From JAAYBF01 sp963715445 (GTDB lineage Bacteria > Actinomycetota > Thermoleophilia > Solirubrobacterales > Thermoleophilaceae), in assembly GCA_963715445.1 (NCBI GenBank), contig OY970240.1:186001-250000 (forward strand): a stretch of DNA of 64,000 bases. Direction: 5' to 3'. Shown here piece by piece: positions 1 to 8,511 of this stretch. The notes beneath the pieces are model-generated. The model saw only the letters and a program-made list of their open reading frames with translations. It did no database searches and was not told where the DNA came from. A program made the translations under genes and the position numbers. Position 1 is the stretch's first letter, and each line of letters starts with the position of its first letter.

Positions 1-227
1 ACATCCTCACCCGGCACGGGCCCTACCCGCAGCTCCCATCCCCGACCGTCCGCATGCTGAGTCAGGCGGGCGCGGATCTCAGCGCCCTCCAGCAGACGCC
101 GGACCACCGTCGCCCGCCTGTTGCCATCGGCACCGGTCCAGCAGACGTCAATGCCGAAGCCCTGATCGTCGAGTGGCCAGATCGTCAGGCGGTCAGGCCG
201 CGTCGGCCCCAGCGAGCTCGAGGTCAT
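1..227 (-). CDS. hypothetical protein, partial (C-terminus off window)
   Basis: Minus-strand frame that starts at ATG 227 and is still open at the window edge, so about 75 residues are seen and the C-terminus is missing. A purine-rich stretch (GAGAGGGGAGGGG) directly precedes the ATG. The start lies 35 nt inside the 3' end of the ClC gene on the same strand, so the two are probably translationally coupled. The visible part is soluble and begins MTSSSLGPTRPDRLTIWPLD. I recognise no motif and assign no function. Antisense frames here look like shadows. Confidence 0.6.
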   Translation of the reverse strand, partial: MTSSSLGPTRPDRLTIWPLDDQGFGIDVCWTGADGNRRATVVRRLLEGAEIRARLTQHADGRGWELRVGPVPGED

Positions 228-1509
228 CCCCTCCCCTCTCGTTAGCCGGAGGCACCTGGGTTGCGGGCGGCTGCAGGGCTAGTGCCACGAGCCATCCAGC
301 GACCGCTGCCAGGACCGCAATCGGCATCGTCTCCGCGGCCGCGGACCCTGCCATCAGCGTGCTCAGCAGCGCCCCGAAGAACGGGGCTCGCAGCGCTGCG
401 GCCGAGCCCGCCGCGACACCCGCGATCACCGCCGGCGTGAGGGCCAGGCCCGGCAGGACGCTCTCCGCGAGGGCGGCCAGCGCGACCCCGAGCGCAACCG
501 CTGGGAAGACCGGTCCGCCGCGGAAGCCCGCACCCAGCGAGACGGCATAGGCCAGCCCCTTCGCGACGAGGAGCGCCGCCAGCACCCCAGCAGATCCCTC
601 AGCGATCGTCGGGCCGAGCGAGGTGGCCCCGGAGAACAGCACGAGGTCGACCGGACGATCGGTGAGCTCCCTGAAGAGGACCGCGACCAGGCCGACGCAC
701 AGACCGCCCACTACCAGCCCGACCGCCGGCCGCGACTGAATCCTCCGGGCGAGGGATCCCGCCCCCACCTGGCATCCGACCACGACCGCCGCAACCGCCA
801 CGGCGACGAGTAGGCACCAGCCGATGTCGACGAGCTGGACCGTCGGGTAGGAAGGAAGCCGGGGAAGCTCCAGCACGAGGCCCCGAACGCCCGGCCAATC
901 CTCGATACCCGTGAAGACCAGCGAGCCCACCCCGGCCGCGACGAACCCCGGCACGAGCAGTCGCCCGAGCTGCGCGGACGGAAACCTGCCGCTCGCGGCA
1001 ACTACCTCGAACAGCAGCAGAGCGGATGGAAGCGGGCCGCCGAACACCGTGCTCAATGCCGCGTAGGCGCCGGCAAACGCGAGCACCTGAGCCTCGGTAG
1101 GCCCGTCGCGGACGAGCCGCCCGGCCACGAGCCCGAGCGCCAGGCCGAGAGCCACGAGCGGTGCCTCCGGGCCGAGAACGAGGCCGAGCGCGAGCGACGC
1201 GAGCGAGGCCAGCAGGATGCTCGGGAGGTGGCGGAGGGGCACCTCGTCGAGCGAGAGGCCGTCGAGCGCCGCGTGGCCCCCGTGCCCAGGCAGCCGCAGG
1301 GCGCCCGCGACGACGGCCCCGGCCAGCGTGGGCACCGCCACGACGAACCACCACGGCGGCTCGTGCCACCCCGCCGCATCCGGCAGCTCGTGCCACACCA
1401 GCGACTCGAGCCCATGCAGCAGCGACGTGAAGGCAACCGCGGCCACGGCCGCCGGAACGCCGACCAGTGCCGCGAGAGCTAGAACCCGCAGGTATCGGCT
1501 CGGTGCCAT
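193..1509 (-). CDS. ClC-family chloride channel / H+-Cl- antiporter
   Basis: A 438-residue polytopic membrane protein of the ClC family, which moves chloride or related anions across the cytoplasmic membrane, often in exchange for protons. Around residues 113-117 it has GPEAP, the counterpart of the G(K/R)EGP selectivity motif, and keeps the gating glutamate (E115). Around 331-336 GGPVFP matches the GxFxP motif. The first ClC motif (GSGIP) is not recognisable, so ion selectivity cannot be deduced. Length fits bacterial ClCs that lack C-terminal CBS domains. Its 3' end overlaps the start of the next gene by 35 nt. Confidence 0.85.
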   Translation of the reverse strand: MAPSRYLRVLALAALVGVPAAVAAVAFTSLLHGLESLVWHELPDAAGWHEPPWWFVVAVPTLAGAVVAGALRLPGHGGHAALDGLSLDEVPLRHLPSILLASLASLALGLVLGPEAPLVALGLALGLVAGRLVRDGPTEAQVLAFAGAYAALSTVFGGPLPSALLLFEVVAASGRFPSAQLGRLLVPGFVAAGVGSLVFTGIEDWPGVRGLVLELPRLPSYPTVQLVDIGWCLLVAVAVAAVVVGCQVGAGSLARRIQSRPAVGLVVGGLCVGLVAVLFRELTDRPVDLVLFSGATSLGPTIAEGSAGVLAALLVAKGLAYAVSLGAGFRGGPVFPAVALGVALAALAESVLPGLALTPAVIAGVAAGSAAALRAPFFGALLSTLMAGSAAAETMPIAVLAAVAGWLVALALQPPATQVPPANERGGDDLELAGADAA

Positions 1510-1623
1510 CGGCTGGGCGAGCCTACCGCCGCCGACGGCCGCCCCAGCGAAAAAAGCTCACGCCGCCCTCGCGGGTGTGGGAGGGTAGGCCCGAATCCCG
1601 CGAAGTCCCACAAAGGAGGCCTC

Positions 1624-1995
1624 ATGGTCATCGCAGCGAGCTATCCCTTTCTCGAGATCGTCGGGACGATCATCGTCTTCTTCGCCTGGGTCGCCTGGTT
1701 CTGGATCCTGATCTCGATCCTGTCCGATGTGTTCCGCCGCTCCGACATCTCCGGCTGGGGTAAGGCGGCTTGGACCCTGTTCGTTGTCGTCCTCCCCTTC
1801 CTGGGTGTGCTGGTCTACCTCGGCGCGCAAGGCAGGCACATGGCCGAGCGCAACGTCGAGCAGGCCAAGGCCATGCAGGCGCAATTCGCGGCAGCCGGCC
1901 CGGCGAGCGAGATCGCGAACGCCAAGCACCTGCTGGACAGCGGCGCGATCACCGAGGCCGAGTTCGCCGCCCTCAAGCAGAAGGCGCTGAGCTGA
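1624..1995 (+). CDS. PLDc_N / SHOCT domain small membrane protein
   Basis: 123 residues. Two hydrophobic segments (about residues 10-33 and 48-67) form the phospholipase-D-nuclease N-terminal (PLDc_N) type membrane module. The C-terminus (about 94-122) is a SHOCT motif: NAKHLLDSGAITEAEFAALK. Proteins with this pair of modules are common in actinobacteria; their biochemical role is unknown, although SHOCT domains are thought to mediate oligomerisation. A near-perfect ribosome-binding site (AAAGGAGG) lies 5 nt before the ATG, so the start is secure. It is a single gene, divergent from the ClC gene. Confidence 0.88.
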   Translation: MVIAASYPFLEIVGTIIVFFAWVAWFWILISILSDVFRRSDISGWGKAAWTLFVVVLPFLGVLVYLGAQGRHMAERNVEQAKAMQAQFAAAGPASEIANAKHLLDSGAITEAEFAALKQKALS

Positions 1996-2038
1996 CCGCC
2001 TGACTTTCCTGCAGTGGGCCGCCGCAAATCGAAGCGGC

Positions 2039-3358
2039 TCAGGCCACGCGGGCTGGGAGCACCAGGAGCGCTCCGTCGCTGTGCTTCTCAATCTCGATGA
2101 CGACCTCTTGGCTCGGCGCAACCGCGCCTACCCCCACGCCGAGGGCCCTGAGTCGATACGACGTCTCGAGCAGGGTGTCTACCTGCTTCCGGGTCATGAC
2201 CTTGTCGATCAGCCGTTTTGGCGATCGCACCTCCAGAGCCGACAGTCGTAGAAGGACGTTGTCAATGCGTGCTTCCAGCTCAAGGATGCGTTGCTGGTCA
2301 TCTTTGAGGCTGCGAACGAAGCTCGCAAACGGGTTGTCCGGGTCACTCTGGCCGGCCTCCACGCCCTGCAAGAGGACCACACGGTGTTTGAGCGAGATGG
2401 CGAGAGTCGCAAGTTCGAGGTGAGTACGGAACGCGCCACCGTCCTCACAAACACCTGGAAAACCCACCTCCAGCTCCGAGACCTCGACGCGAGCGCCGAC
2501 GAAAGAGTCGAGTGCGGCCTCCCACTTCTTCACTCGGCGGTCCGCGTTCTGGATCGCAGTGCTGATTGCATGAACGGCTGAGTCCAACCCGAGGGAGGCG
2601 CCCACTTTTCCACGATCCAGTAGAAGCCCGGTGGCTTTGTCAATCGCGTCGCGGCAGCCGTCGAGTTCGTTGCGCTCGCGCTCCAACTTGTCGTCGTGGA
2701 GCTGTTCCAGCAGCTCAGTGATGTGCTCGTTGGCTTTCTGACGCTGGTTATCGGCATAGGCGCTTACACCAACCGCGACCGCCAGCAAAACCAGGGGCGC
2801 AGCGACAGTAATCGCGCTGCTGGCAGCGGCCGTCCCCACAGCCGTTCCGGCTACCCCAGTGGTGGCGGCGCCCGCCGCCGCCGTCTCGACGGGAACCAGC
2901 GTTGCTTTGGCGACCGACACGTTGGTCGCAGCGTCAACCAAGTTGTCGTAGATGCCGTTCACGACGGCTTTAGACCTCATCGGTTTCACGAGGCCCTTGC
3001 CGACCTGCGCGGCGACCTTGGCGGGAACCACCATCCGGTAGAGCACTTCACTGGACTCCGCGACCTGCGCGACGGCTGGCACGCTCTTCACATTCGCTGC
3101 GACCAAGCGCGAGAGTTCCTGCGCGAGCGGGCTCACAGCGTCGAGCGGCAGGCCCGCTGAGCGGCCGCGCTTCTTGGCCAGCGGATGGGCCTCCAGAGTC
3201 ACGAGTGGCGCCGATGAGAACATGGCGAGCGCACTGCGAAGTTCGGTCAAGCGCTCGGGCGTGAGGGCGCCTCCTTCAGCCACCGCTGGAACGAGGGTGT
3301 TGGCCTCGGACGTGCACAGTGTCCAAACGGGCACGATGTGGGCGTCGTTGTCATTCAT
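2039..3358 (-). CDS. unknown 439-aa protein with Ala/Gly-rich hydrophobic segment and coiled coil
   Basis: I do not recognise the family. Visible parts: an N-terminal soluble region (1-160); an Ala/Gly/Val-rich small-residue segment at about 163-205 that could form one or two membrane helices; a charged helical stretch (about 206-245) likely to be coiled coil; another helical region near 345-375; and a beta-rich C-terminus. Base composition is visibly less GC-rich than the neighbours, with more varied third codon positions, suggesting horizontal origin. Its ATG overlaps the stop of a 26-codon frame (ATGA). It lies downstream of the 3' end of a tRNA gene, a typical integration spot. Confidence 0.7.
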   Translation of the reverse strand: MNDNDAHIVPVWTLCTSEANTLVPAVAEGGALTPERLTELRSALAMFSSAPLVTLEAHPLAKKRGRSAGLPLDAVSPLAQELSRLVAANVKSVPAVAQVAESSEVLYRMVVPAKVAAQVGKGLVKPMRSKAVVNGIYDNLVDAATNVSVAKATLVPVETAAAGAATTGVAGTAVGTAAASSAITVAAPLVLLAVAVGVSAYADNQRQKANEHITELLEQLHDDKLERERNELDGCRDAIDKATGLLLDRGKVGASLGLDSAVHAISTAIQNADRRVKKWEAALDSFVGARVEVSELEVGFPGVCEDGGAFRTHLELATLAISLKHRVVLLQGVEAGQSDPDNPFASFVRSLKDDQQRILELEARIDNVLLRLSALEVRSPKRLIDKVMTRKQVDTLLETSYRLRALGVGVGAVAPSQEVVIEIEKHSDGALLVLPARVA

Positions 3359-3435
3359 GCGGTTCCTTGTGACGATGCTGGTTCAAGCTGGTCGAGCATC
3401 CGCCGGAGGCGCGTCGGCAGGTCGACTGGCTTCAT
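3355..3435 (-). CDS. candidate 26-aa peptide ORF upstream of the unknown 439-aa gene
   Basis: Short frame ATG 3435 to TGA 3355-3357, encoding a peptide beginning MKPVDLPTRLRRMLDQLEP, amphipathic and basic in its first half. Its stop overlaps the start of the 439-aa gene as ATGA, the arrangement used repeatedly in this genome for coupled genes. An in-frame TGA lies three codons upstream of the ATG, so it is not the tail of a longer frame. No strong ribosome-binding site is visible (weak CTGGA). It may be a real leader peptide or small partner protein, or chance. Confidence 0.35.
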   Translation of the reverse strand: MKPVDLPTRLRRMLDQLEPASSQGTA

Positions 3436-3533
3436 TCCAGATGATCACATGTACTTTCAGTGTTGCTTCCCGATCCGCAGGTCGTCGCTGAGGCTTCTGG
3501 CCAGACGGGCGCCAACGCTGCCCTTCACCGCGT

Positions 3534-3713
3534 CTATCGGCAACGAGGACAGGAGCTATAGAAGCGTTCGGCCAGGGCGATGCGCCCGAAGGTGCACGCG
3601 CAGCCTGGAGAGGCCTGCTGCTCCTTTCGGCTTTCCCAGCACTCGATCGACTCCTTCACGTCCTCGATTAGCTCGTCACCGAAGGTGCGTCGGTCTGGGA
3701 CGAAACCAAGCAC
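3534..3713 (-). pseudogene. HicB-like antitoxin remnant
   Basis: A minus-strand frame open from the tRNA 3' end to the TAG at 3534-3536; the first possible GTG is 3713, giving 59 residues. The segment GVLGFVPDRRTFGDELIEDV followed by KESIECWE resembles the HicB core (PG.....GDT..EAL.N..EAIE.W.E), the antitoxin of HicAB type II toxin-antitoxin systems. The N-terminal strands expected of HicB and any HicA partner are missing, so I call it a remnant. The Cys-rich tail (CACTF, CPRC) is unlike HicB. Similarity was judged by eye. The rest of 3436-3749 shows no other gene. Confidence 0.4.
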
Positions 3714-3749
3714 CCCAGCAAATACCGCTCTGGGATGCCCGATTCCGCA

Positions 3750-3823
<74 letters not shown>

Positions 3824-3905
3824 TTGCGCAACGAAGCGAAGCTTAAGGCGCACGCTGGAGCTACCGCTGCGGCACTGGCGACAGCACGGGCCGCCGCGGC
3901 CGCAG

Positions 3906-4925
3906 CTACCGCCGCTGGGCGGCGGCGATGGCACGCTCGAGCTCGCGGGCGCTGAAGGCGCCCTCGATCCGGGCGGCCACCCGCCCGTCGCTGCCCACGG
4001 TGAACACCCAGGGCTCGGTCGGCAGGTTCCAGGCGGCCACCTGCGGGCGGTAGCCCTTGTCCACCTCGTTCTCGCGGAAGATCTCCTGGTGGACGAAGGC
4101 GACGTCCTGGCCGGTCTCCGCCTTCACCTGCTCTGTCACGTCCACGACCGGCCCGCAGACCCTGCTCTGGCACAACGCCGAGGTGGCGAAGAGCAGGACG
4201 ACGGGCTTGGTGCCCACCACGTCGGCGAAGTCCACGTCGTGCATCGAGGAGGCGGGGCTGCGGGTGTCGATCTTCGCCATGTCGCCGGCCACGTCGGCCT
4301 TGGTCTCCGTGTGGATCCTCGGTGCGGGATCACCGACGTTCGGCACCGGGCCGCCATCCTTGCGCACCTCCAGGGGCCTGCCGGCGGGAGTCGCGGCCAC
4401 GAGGCGGCCGTCCAGGCGGGCGATTCCCAAGACCTCGTAGGAGCCCTGCTTGGGCAGCTTCAGCCGCGCCACGTAGACCGACTTGGCCGCGTCCGGGTCC
4501 GTGGACACGGATCGGCTCTGGAACTGGGCCTTCACCGCGAGCGCCTCGTAGTCGGCCGTGAACGGGCCGAATGCCTTGCCGTCGCCCACGCGGGCGAGAT
4601 AGAGAGCCACCGGCGCATCGGCAATCTGCGCGTGGGCGGGATCGAAGAGGCCGAAGCCGAAGCGGTTGTCCCCCGGCTCGAACTGGGAGACCGAGGGCGC
4701 CAGCACGAGGCCGCCGCCGCCCGCGTCGGCCAGCAGCTGGCGCAGCGTCTTGCCCTCGGCGGATGGGAAGTCCTCCGGCTGGGCCGGCGGAGGCGGAGCC
4801 GTTGCGTCCATCTGGTCGTCCCCGCCGCATGCGGCAAGGGTCGTCAGCGAGGCCGTCACGGCGAGCAGCGCCGCCCATCTGAGGGATCTCGATCGCACCG
4901 CACGGAGCGTATGTGACCGGAGCAC
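3906..4925 (-). CDS. thioredoxin-fold lipoprotein, TlpA/SCO-like
   Basis: 339 residues with a lipoprotein signal: basic start, hydrophobic core, then lipobox LAAC near residue 33 followed by GGDD, so it is probably anchored outside the membrane. The middle part is beta-rich. The C-terminal 140 residues have the look of a thioredoxin/peroxiredoxin fold (GDPAPRI, then VVLLFATSALCQSRVC, then a cis-Pro-like LPTEPWVF). The active site is CxxxxC, not CxxC, resembling SCO-type metallochaperone or thiol proteins. GTG 4925 is the longest start; an internal GTG at 4898 would also keep a full signal peptide. Confidence 0.7.
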   Translation of the reverse strand: MLRSHTLRAVRSRSLRWAALLAVTASLTTLAACGGDDQMDATAPPPPAQPEDFPSAEGKTLRQLLADAGGGGLVLAPSVSQFEPGDNRFGFGLFDPAHAQIADAPVALYLARVGDGKAFGPFTADYEALAVKAQFQSRSVSTDPDAAKSVYVARLKLPKQGSYEVLGIARLDGRLVAATPAGRPLEVRKDGGPVPNVGDPAPRIHTETKADVAGDMAKIDTRSPASSMHDVDFADVVGTKPVVLLFATSALCQSRVCGPVVDVTEQVKAETGQDVAFVHQEIFRENEVDKGYRPQVAAWNLPTEPWVFTVGSDGRVAARIEGAFSARELERAIAAAQRR

Positions 4926-5006
4926 CCCCGCGGGGGACTTCGGTGCCTTCTTAACGCCGAATTCAAATAGCCTCGGCTGTACCTATTCACCTTCAGGGGA
5001 GGGCCT

Positions 5007-5729
5007 GTGGGAGCACGCGCAGCAATCGTCACCGGCGGATCGAGTGGGATCGGCCTGGCAATCGCCAGAGCGCTCGGGGAGGACGGCTACGCGCTCACGC
5101 TCTCCGCTCGTCGCGCGGACAAGCTCGAAGAGGCCGCCGAGGGGCTGCGCGAGCAGGGCATCAAGGTGCTCAGCGTGCCCGCCAACATGGCCGAGGAAGA
5201 GGACATCGTGGCCCTGGGCGCGGCCCACCGGGAGCGCTACGGCCGGCTCGACGTGCTCGTGAACAACGCCGGGGTGGGCATCGGCGGGCTGATCGCCGAG
5301 CAGGACACGAAGAAGCTCGACATGCAGCTCGACGTGAACCTGCGCTCGATGTTCCTGATGACGCGCGAGTGCCTGCCGCTGCTCAAGGAGGCCGGCGCAG
5401 AGCACCGCAAAGCCCTCGTCCTCAACCTGGCGTCGATCGCCGGGAAGTCCGGCCAGCCGGGGCTCGCGGCCTATTCGGCGAGCAAGTTCGGCGTGGTGGG
5501 CTTCAGCCAGGCGCTCCACCGCGAGCACGGCTCGGACGGCATCCAGGCGACCGCCCTCTGCCCCGGCTTCGTGGCCACCCCGATGACCGACTGGGTGGAG
5601 GGCTCCGTGCCCAAGGACGAGATGATCCAGCCCGGGGACATCGCCGGAGCGGTTCGCTACCTGCTGAGCACCTCGCCGGCCTGCTTCATCCCGGAGATCG
5701 TCTTCGTGAGGCCAACCGAGGCGATGTAG
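5007..5729 (+). CDS. SDR-family NAD(P)-dependent oxidoreductase
   Basis: 240 residues, the normal length of a classical short-chain dehydrogenase/reductase. The nucleotide-binding motif TGGSSGIG is at residues 9-16, NNAG near 87-90, the catalytic Ser in NLASIAG near 142, and YSASK at about 157-161 supplies Tyr and Lys. The substrate cannot be deduced. GTG 5007 follows a CAGGGGAGGG ribosome-binding site. The 3' end overlaps the convergent 160-aa gene by 73 nt. Confidence 0.88.
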   Translation: MGARAAIVTGGSSGIGLAIARALGEDGYALTLSARRADKLEEAAEGLREQGIKVLSVPANMAEEEDIVALGAAHRERYGRLDVLVNNAGVGIGGLIAEQDTKKLDMQLDVNLRSMFLMTRECLPLLKEAGAEHRKALVLNLASIAGKSGQPGLAAYSASKFGVVGFSQALHREHGSDGIQATALCPGFVATPMTDWVEGSVPKDEMIQPGDIAGAVRYLLSTSPACFIPEIVFVRPTEAM

Positions 5730-6139
5730 TCGGGCTCCAGCGGCGCGACCTCGTGCTCCTCGCGCTGGGCGCGGGCGAACTGGGAGCTGCGGTGCTCGGC
5801 GATGGCGCGCCGCAGGGCGTCCGGCTCGCGGCCGGCCTCCTCGGCGATGCTCGCCTCCAGCATCGCGCTCAGGGCCGCGACCTCGCGCTCGGTGGCTAGG
5901 CGGGGGCGCTTGTCGACCCCCGCGTAGCGGTCCCACGCGCGGGCGAACTCGGAGAAGTCGGTGCGGCCGCCGTTGCGGTGCGCGGCGAGCATCGGGCAGA
6001 CGCCGCCGTCCGGGGACGCGTAGGCGCCGACGATGATCGAGTTGCGGCCGAGCGCGTCGAGCATCGCCCGCCGGGTCTCGCCGGGCATGCCGTCGATCGC
6101 CGAGCGCAGCTCGCGTGCCGGCTTGCGCGGGCGCCTCAT
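5657..6139 (-). CDS. conserved-looking hypothetical protein, 160 aa
   Basis: A soluble, charged, mostly helical protein starting MRRPRKPARELRSAIDGMPG. It has a central hydrophobic stretch (SIIVGAYASPDGGVCPMLAA) followed by helices rich in Arg and Glu. No signal peptide, membrane helix or known motif is visible. It is convergent with the SDR gene and shares 73 nt with its end; the codon use in the non-overlapping part favours this frame. It diverges from the F420-type oxidoreductase gene, with about 110 nt for promoters between them. No function assigned. Confidence 0.65.
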   Translation of the reverse strand: MRRPRKPARELRSAIDGMPGETRRAMLDALGRNSIIVGAYASPDGGVCPMLAAHRNGGRTDFSEFARAWDRYAGVDKRPRLATEREVAALSAMLEASIAEEAGREPDALRRAIAEHRSSQFARAQREEHEVAPLEPDYIASVGLTKTISGMKQAGEVLSR

Positions 6140-6143
6140 GGCT

Positions 6144-6170
6144 TTGTCACCTGGTGGGGTCGCATACGAT
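6144..6170 (+). promoter_or_regulatory. possible sigma-A promoter for the oxidoreductase-glycosyltransferase pair
   Basis: TTGTCA (6144-6149) and TACGAT (6165-6170) are separated by 15 nt, a little short, and lie about 80 nt before the ATG at 6249. The boxes abut the start of the divergent 160-aa gene. Pattern match by eye only. Confidence 0.3.
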
Positions 6171-6248
6171 GCCGGCAGCCGGCCCGCCGAGGGTACGGCC
6201 CGTCGTCGGCGACATCAAGGTCGCCCCTTCAGGTGAGAGGAGACTTGC

Positions 6249-7289
6249 ATGCGGTTGGGCCTGCACGTTGGGTATTGGGGACTCGGGCTGACGTCCGATC
6301 AGCAGCTCGAGATCGTCAAGGAGGCCGAGGTCGCGGGCTTCGACTCCGTCTGGGCCGCCGAGGCCTACGGGTCCGACACAGCGACGGTCCTCGCCTGGCT
6401 CGCCTCCCAGACCGAGCGGATCAAGCTCGGCTCCGCGATCTTCCAGATGCCCGGCCGCACGCCGGCGATGACCGCGATGACGGCCACGACGCTCGACCAG
6501 CTCTCGAACGGCCGCATGATCCTCGGGATCGGGTCCTCGGGGCCGCAGGTGGCCGAGGGCTGGCACGGCCAGCCGTTCGCCCAGCAGCTGCAGCGCACCC
6601 GGGAGTACGTGGAGATCCTGCGCAAGGCGCTTGCCCGCGAGCGCCTCGAGTACCAGGGCGAGCTCTACGAGCTGCCGATCCCGGACGGCCCCGGCAAGGC
6701 TCTGAAGCTGATGATCTCGCCCGTCCAGGAGCGGATGCCGATCTACATCGCGGCGATCGGCCCGAAGAACACCACGTTGACCGGTGAGATCGCCGACGGC
6801 TGGCTGCCGACCTTCTTCTCCCCCGAGCACGTTGCCGAGTTCCGCAAGCTGCTCGAGGAGGGCGCTGCCAAGGCCGGCGGCGGGAAGAAGATCGACGAGT
6901 CGTTCGACATCGCCCCGAACGTCCAGGTGTGCATCGACGACGACATCGACCGCGCCCGCGACATGGTGCGGCCGATCCTCGCCCTCTACGTGGGCGGGAT
7001 GGGCTCGCGGAAGAAGAACTTCTACAACTCGCTCGTGCGCCGCTACGGGTTCGAGGAGGCGGCCGACGAGGTGCAGAACCTCTACCTCGACGGCAAGAAG
7101 GAGGAGGCCGCCGCGGCCCTTCCCGCCGAGCTGATTGACCGCACGTCTCTCGTCGGCCCGAAGGACCGGATCAAGGAGCGCCTCGAGATCTACCGCGAGG
7201 CGGGCGTCGGCACGCTGGTCTGCAGCCCGATCGACTTCGATCCAGAGAAGCGCAAGTCGATGATCCACGACCTCGTGGAGATGGTCTGA
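6249..7289 (+). CDS. LLM-class F420-dependent oxidoreductase
   Basis: 346 residues of the luciferase-like monooxygenase fold (TIM barrel). It begins MRLGLHVGYWGLG and carries GFDSVWAAEAYGSDT, TERIKLGSAI, SNGRMILGIGSSGPQVAEGW and the C-terminal GVGTLVCSPIDFD, a pattern typical of actinobacterial F420-dependent members of the Rv3520c type. These enzymes use reduced deazaflavin F420 to reduce or oxidise small organic substrates; the substrate is unknown. A GAGAGGAGA ribosome-binding site precedes ATG 6249. Its stop overlaps the next gene. Confidence 0.88.
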   Translation: MRLGLHVGYWGLGLTSDQQLEIVKEAEVAGFDSVWAAEAYGSDTATVLAWLASQTERIKLGSAIFQMPGRTPAMTAMTATTLDQLSNGRMILGIGSSGPQVAEGWHGQPFAQQLQRTREYVEILRKALARERLEYQGELYELPIPDGPGKALKLMISPVQERMPIYIAAIGPKNTTLTGEIADGWLPTFFSPEHVAEFRKLLEEGAAKAGGGKKIDESFDIAPNVQVCIDDDIDRARDMVRPILALYVGGMGSRKKNFYNSLVRRYGFEEAADEVQNLYLDGKKEEAAAALPAELIDRTSLVGPKDRIKERLEIYREAGVGTLVCSPIDFDPEKRKSMIHDLVEMV

Positions 7290-8476
7290 CCAAGCGGCGG
7301 TTCCTCCTCACCGCGTTCGGCGATCCCGGGCACGCCTTCCCGGCGATCGCACTCGGCCGCGCACTGACCGCGCGCGGCCACGCGGTGTGCCTGGAGACCT
7401 GGGCGCGCTGGCGGGAGGATGTGGAGCGCGAGGGGATCGAGTTCTCCCCCGCGCCGGAGTACAGCGTCATGCCCGAGGGCCGGGACATGACCCTGTACGA
7501 GGCCGCCTTCGAGGCGACCCGGGCAACCGTCCCGCTGATCCGCTCGTTCGACCCGGACGTGGTGGTGGCGGACATCCTCACGGCCGTGGGCGGGCTCTCC
7601 GCCGACATGGAGGAGCGCCCGTTTGCGACGCTCGTGCCGCACGTCCTCCCCACCTCCGAGGCCGGCCTGCCCCCCTACTCGATCGGCGCCCGGCTGCCGC
7701 GCACGGCGGTCGGGCGCCACGGCTGGGGTCTCCTCCAGCCCCTGCTGCGGCGCGGCGAGCTGCGCGGCCGGGACGAGCTGAACGCCGTGCGGGCCAAGGT
7801 CGGGCTGGCACCCCACAGCTACACCCACAACGGGATATCGCGTGAGCTGGCGCTGGTCGCGACCTTCCCCCAGCTCGAGTACCCGCGCCGCGACTGGCAC
7901 CCGGGCTTCAAGGTCACCGGTCCGCTGCTCTGGGAGAGGCCCTACCACGACGTGGAGCTTCCCCCCGGCGAGGAGCCGCTCGTGCTCGTAGCTCCGAGCA
8001 CCTCCCAGGACCCCGACGGCCGGATGATCCGCTCGGCGCTCGAGGGCCTCGCGGGCGAGCCCGTGCGGGTGATCGCCACCACCAACCGCAGGCCTCCGGC
8101 CGAGCCGCTGCGCGTGCCGCCGAACGCACGGGTGGTCGACTGGCTCTCCTACGCGCGGACGATGCCGCACTGCGACGCCGTCGTGTGCCACGCCGGCCAC
8201 GGCACCGTGGCGCGTGCGCTGTCCTGCGGGGTTCCCGTGATCGGCTGCCCGGCAGCCGGCGACATGGCGGAGAACGCGTCCCGCATCGCCTGGGCCGGCT
8301 GCGGCCTCTCCCTGCCCCGCCGGCTCGTCACACCGCGCGGCATCCGGCTGGCCACGCGCAAGCTGCTCGCCGATCCGGCTATCGCCGAGCGTGCCCGGCA
8401 GCTGAGGGACTGGGCCAAGCTCAACGACGGCGGCGAGGCTGCGGCAATGGCTCTGGAGGAGCTCGCCGGGCAGTGA
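7286..8476 (+). CDS. GT1/UGT-type glycosyltransferase
   Basis: About 396 residues with a GT-B fold. The N-terminal loop FGDPGHAFPAIALGRALTAR is the expected beta1-alpha1 of MGT/UGT enzymes, so the gene must start before GTG 7385. The only candidate upstream is CTG 7286, which overlaps the TGA of the oxidoreductase (CTGA) and has GGAGA before it. The C-terminal domain has the donor-sugar site: CHAGHGTVARALSCGVPVIG and GDMAENA. It probably transfers a sugar from a nucleotide donor to a small lipophilic acceptor. The pairing with an F420 enzyme suggests joint work on one metabolite (inference). Confidence 0.82.
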   Translation: MTKRRFLLTAFGDPGHAFPAIALGRALTARGHAVCLETWARWREDVEREGIEFSPAPEYSVMPEGRDMTLYEAAFEATRATVPLIRSFDPDVVVADILTAVGGLSADMEERPFATLVPHVLPTSEAGLPPYSIGARLPRTAVGRHGWGLLQPLLRRGELRGRDELNAVRAKVGLAPHSYTHNGISRELALVATFPQLEYPRRDWHPGFKVTGPLLWERPYHDVELPPGEEPLVLVAPSTSQDPDGRMIRSALEGLAGEPVRVIATTNRRPPAEPLRVPPNARVVDWLSYARTMPHCDAVVCHAGHGTVARALSCGVPVIGCPAAGDMAENASRIAWAGCGLSLPRRLVTPRGIRLATRKLLADPAIAERARQLRDWAKLNDGGEAAAMALEELAGQ

Positions 8477-8511
8477 AGCGCCCCCTTGCGGCAACCCGGG
8501 CCAGTACCAAG

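Noticed and set aside
1996..2045. Searched for a tRNA-derived att repeat at the far edge of the accessory patch
   Set aside because: No copy of the tRNA 3' end (GGTTCGAGTCCTGGCC) is found by eye, so island borders cannot be defined.
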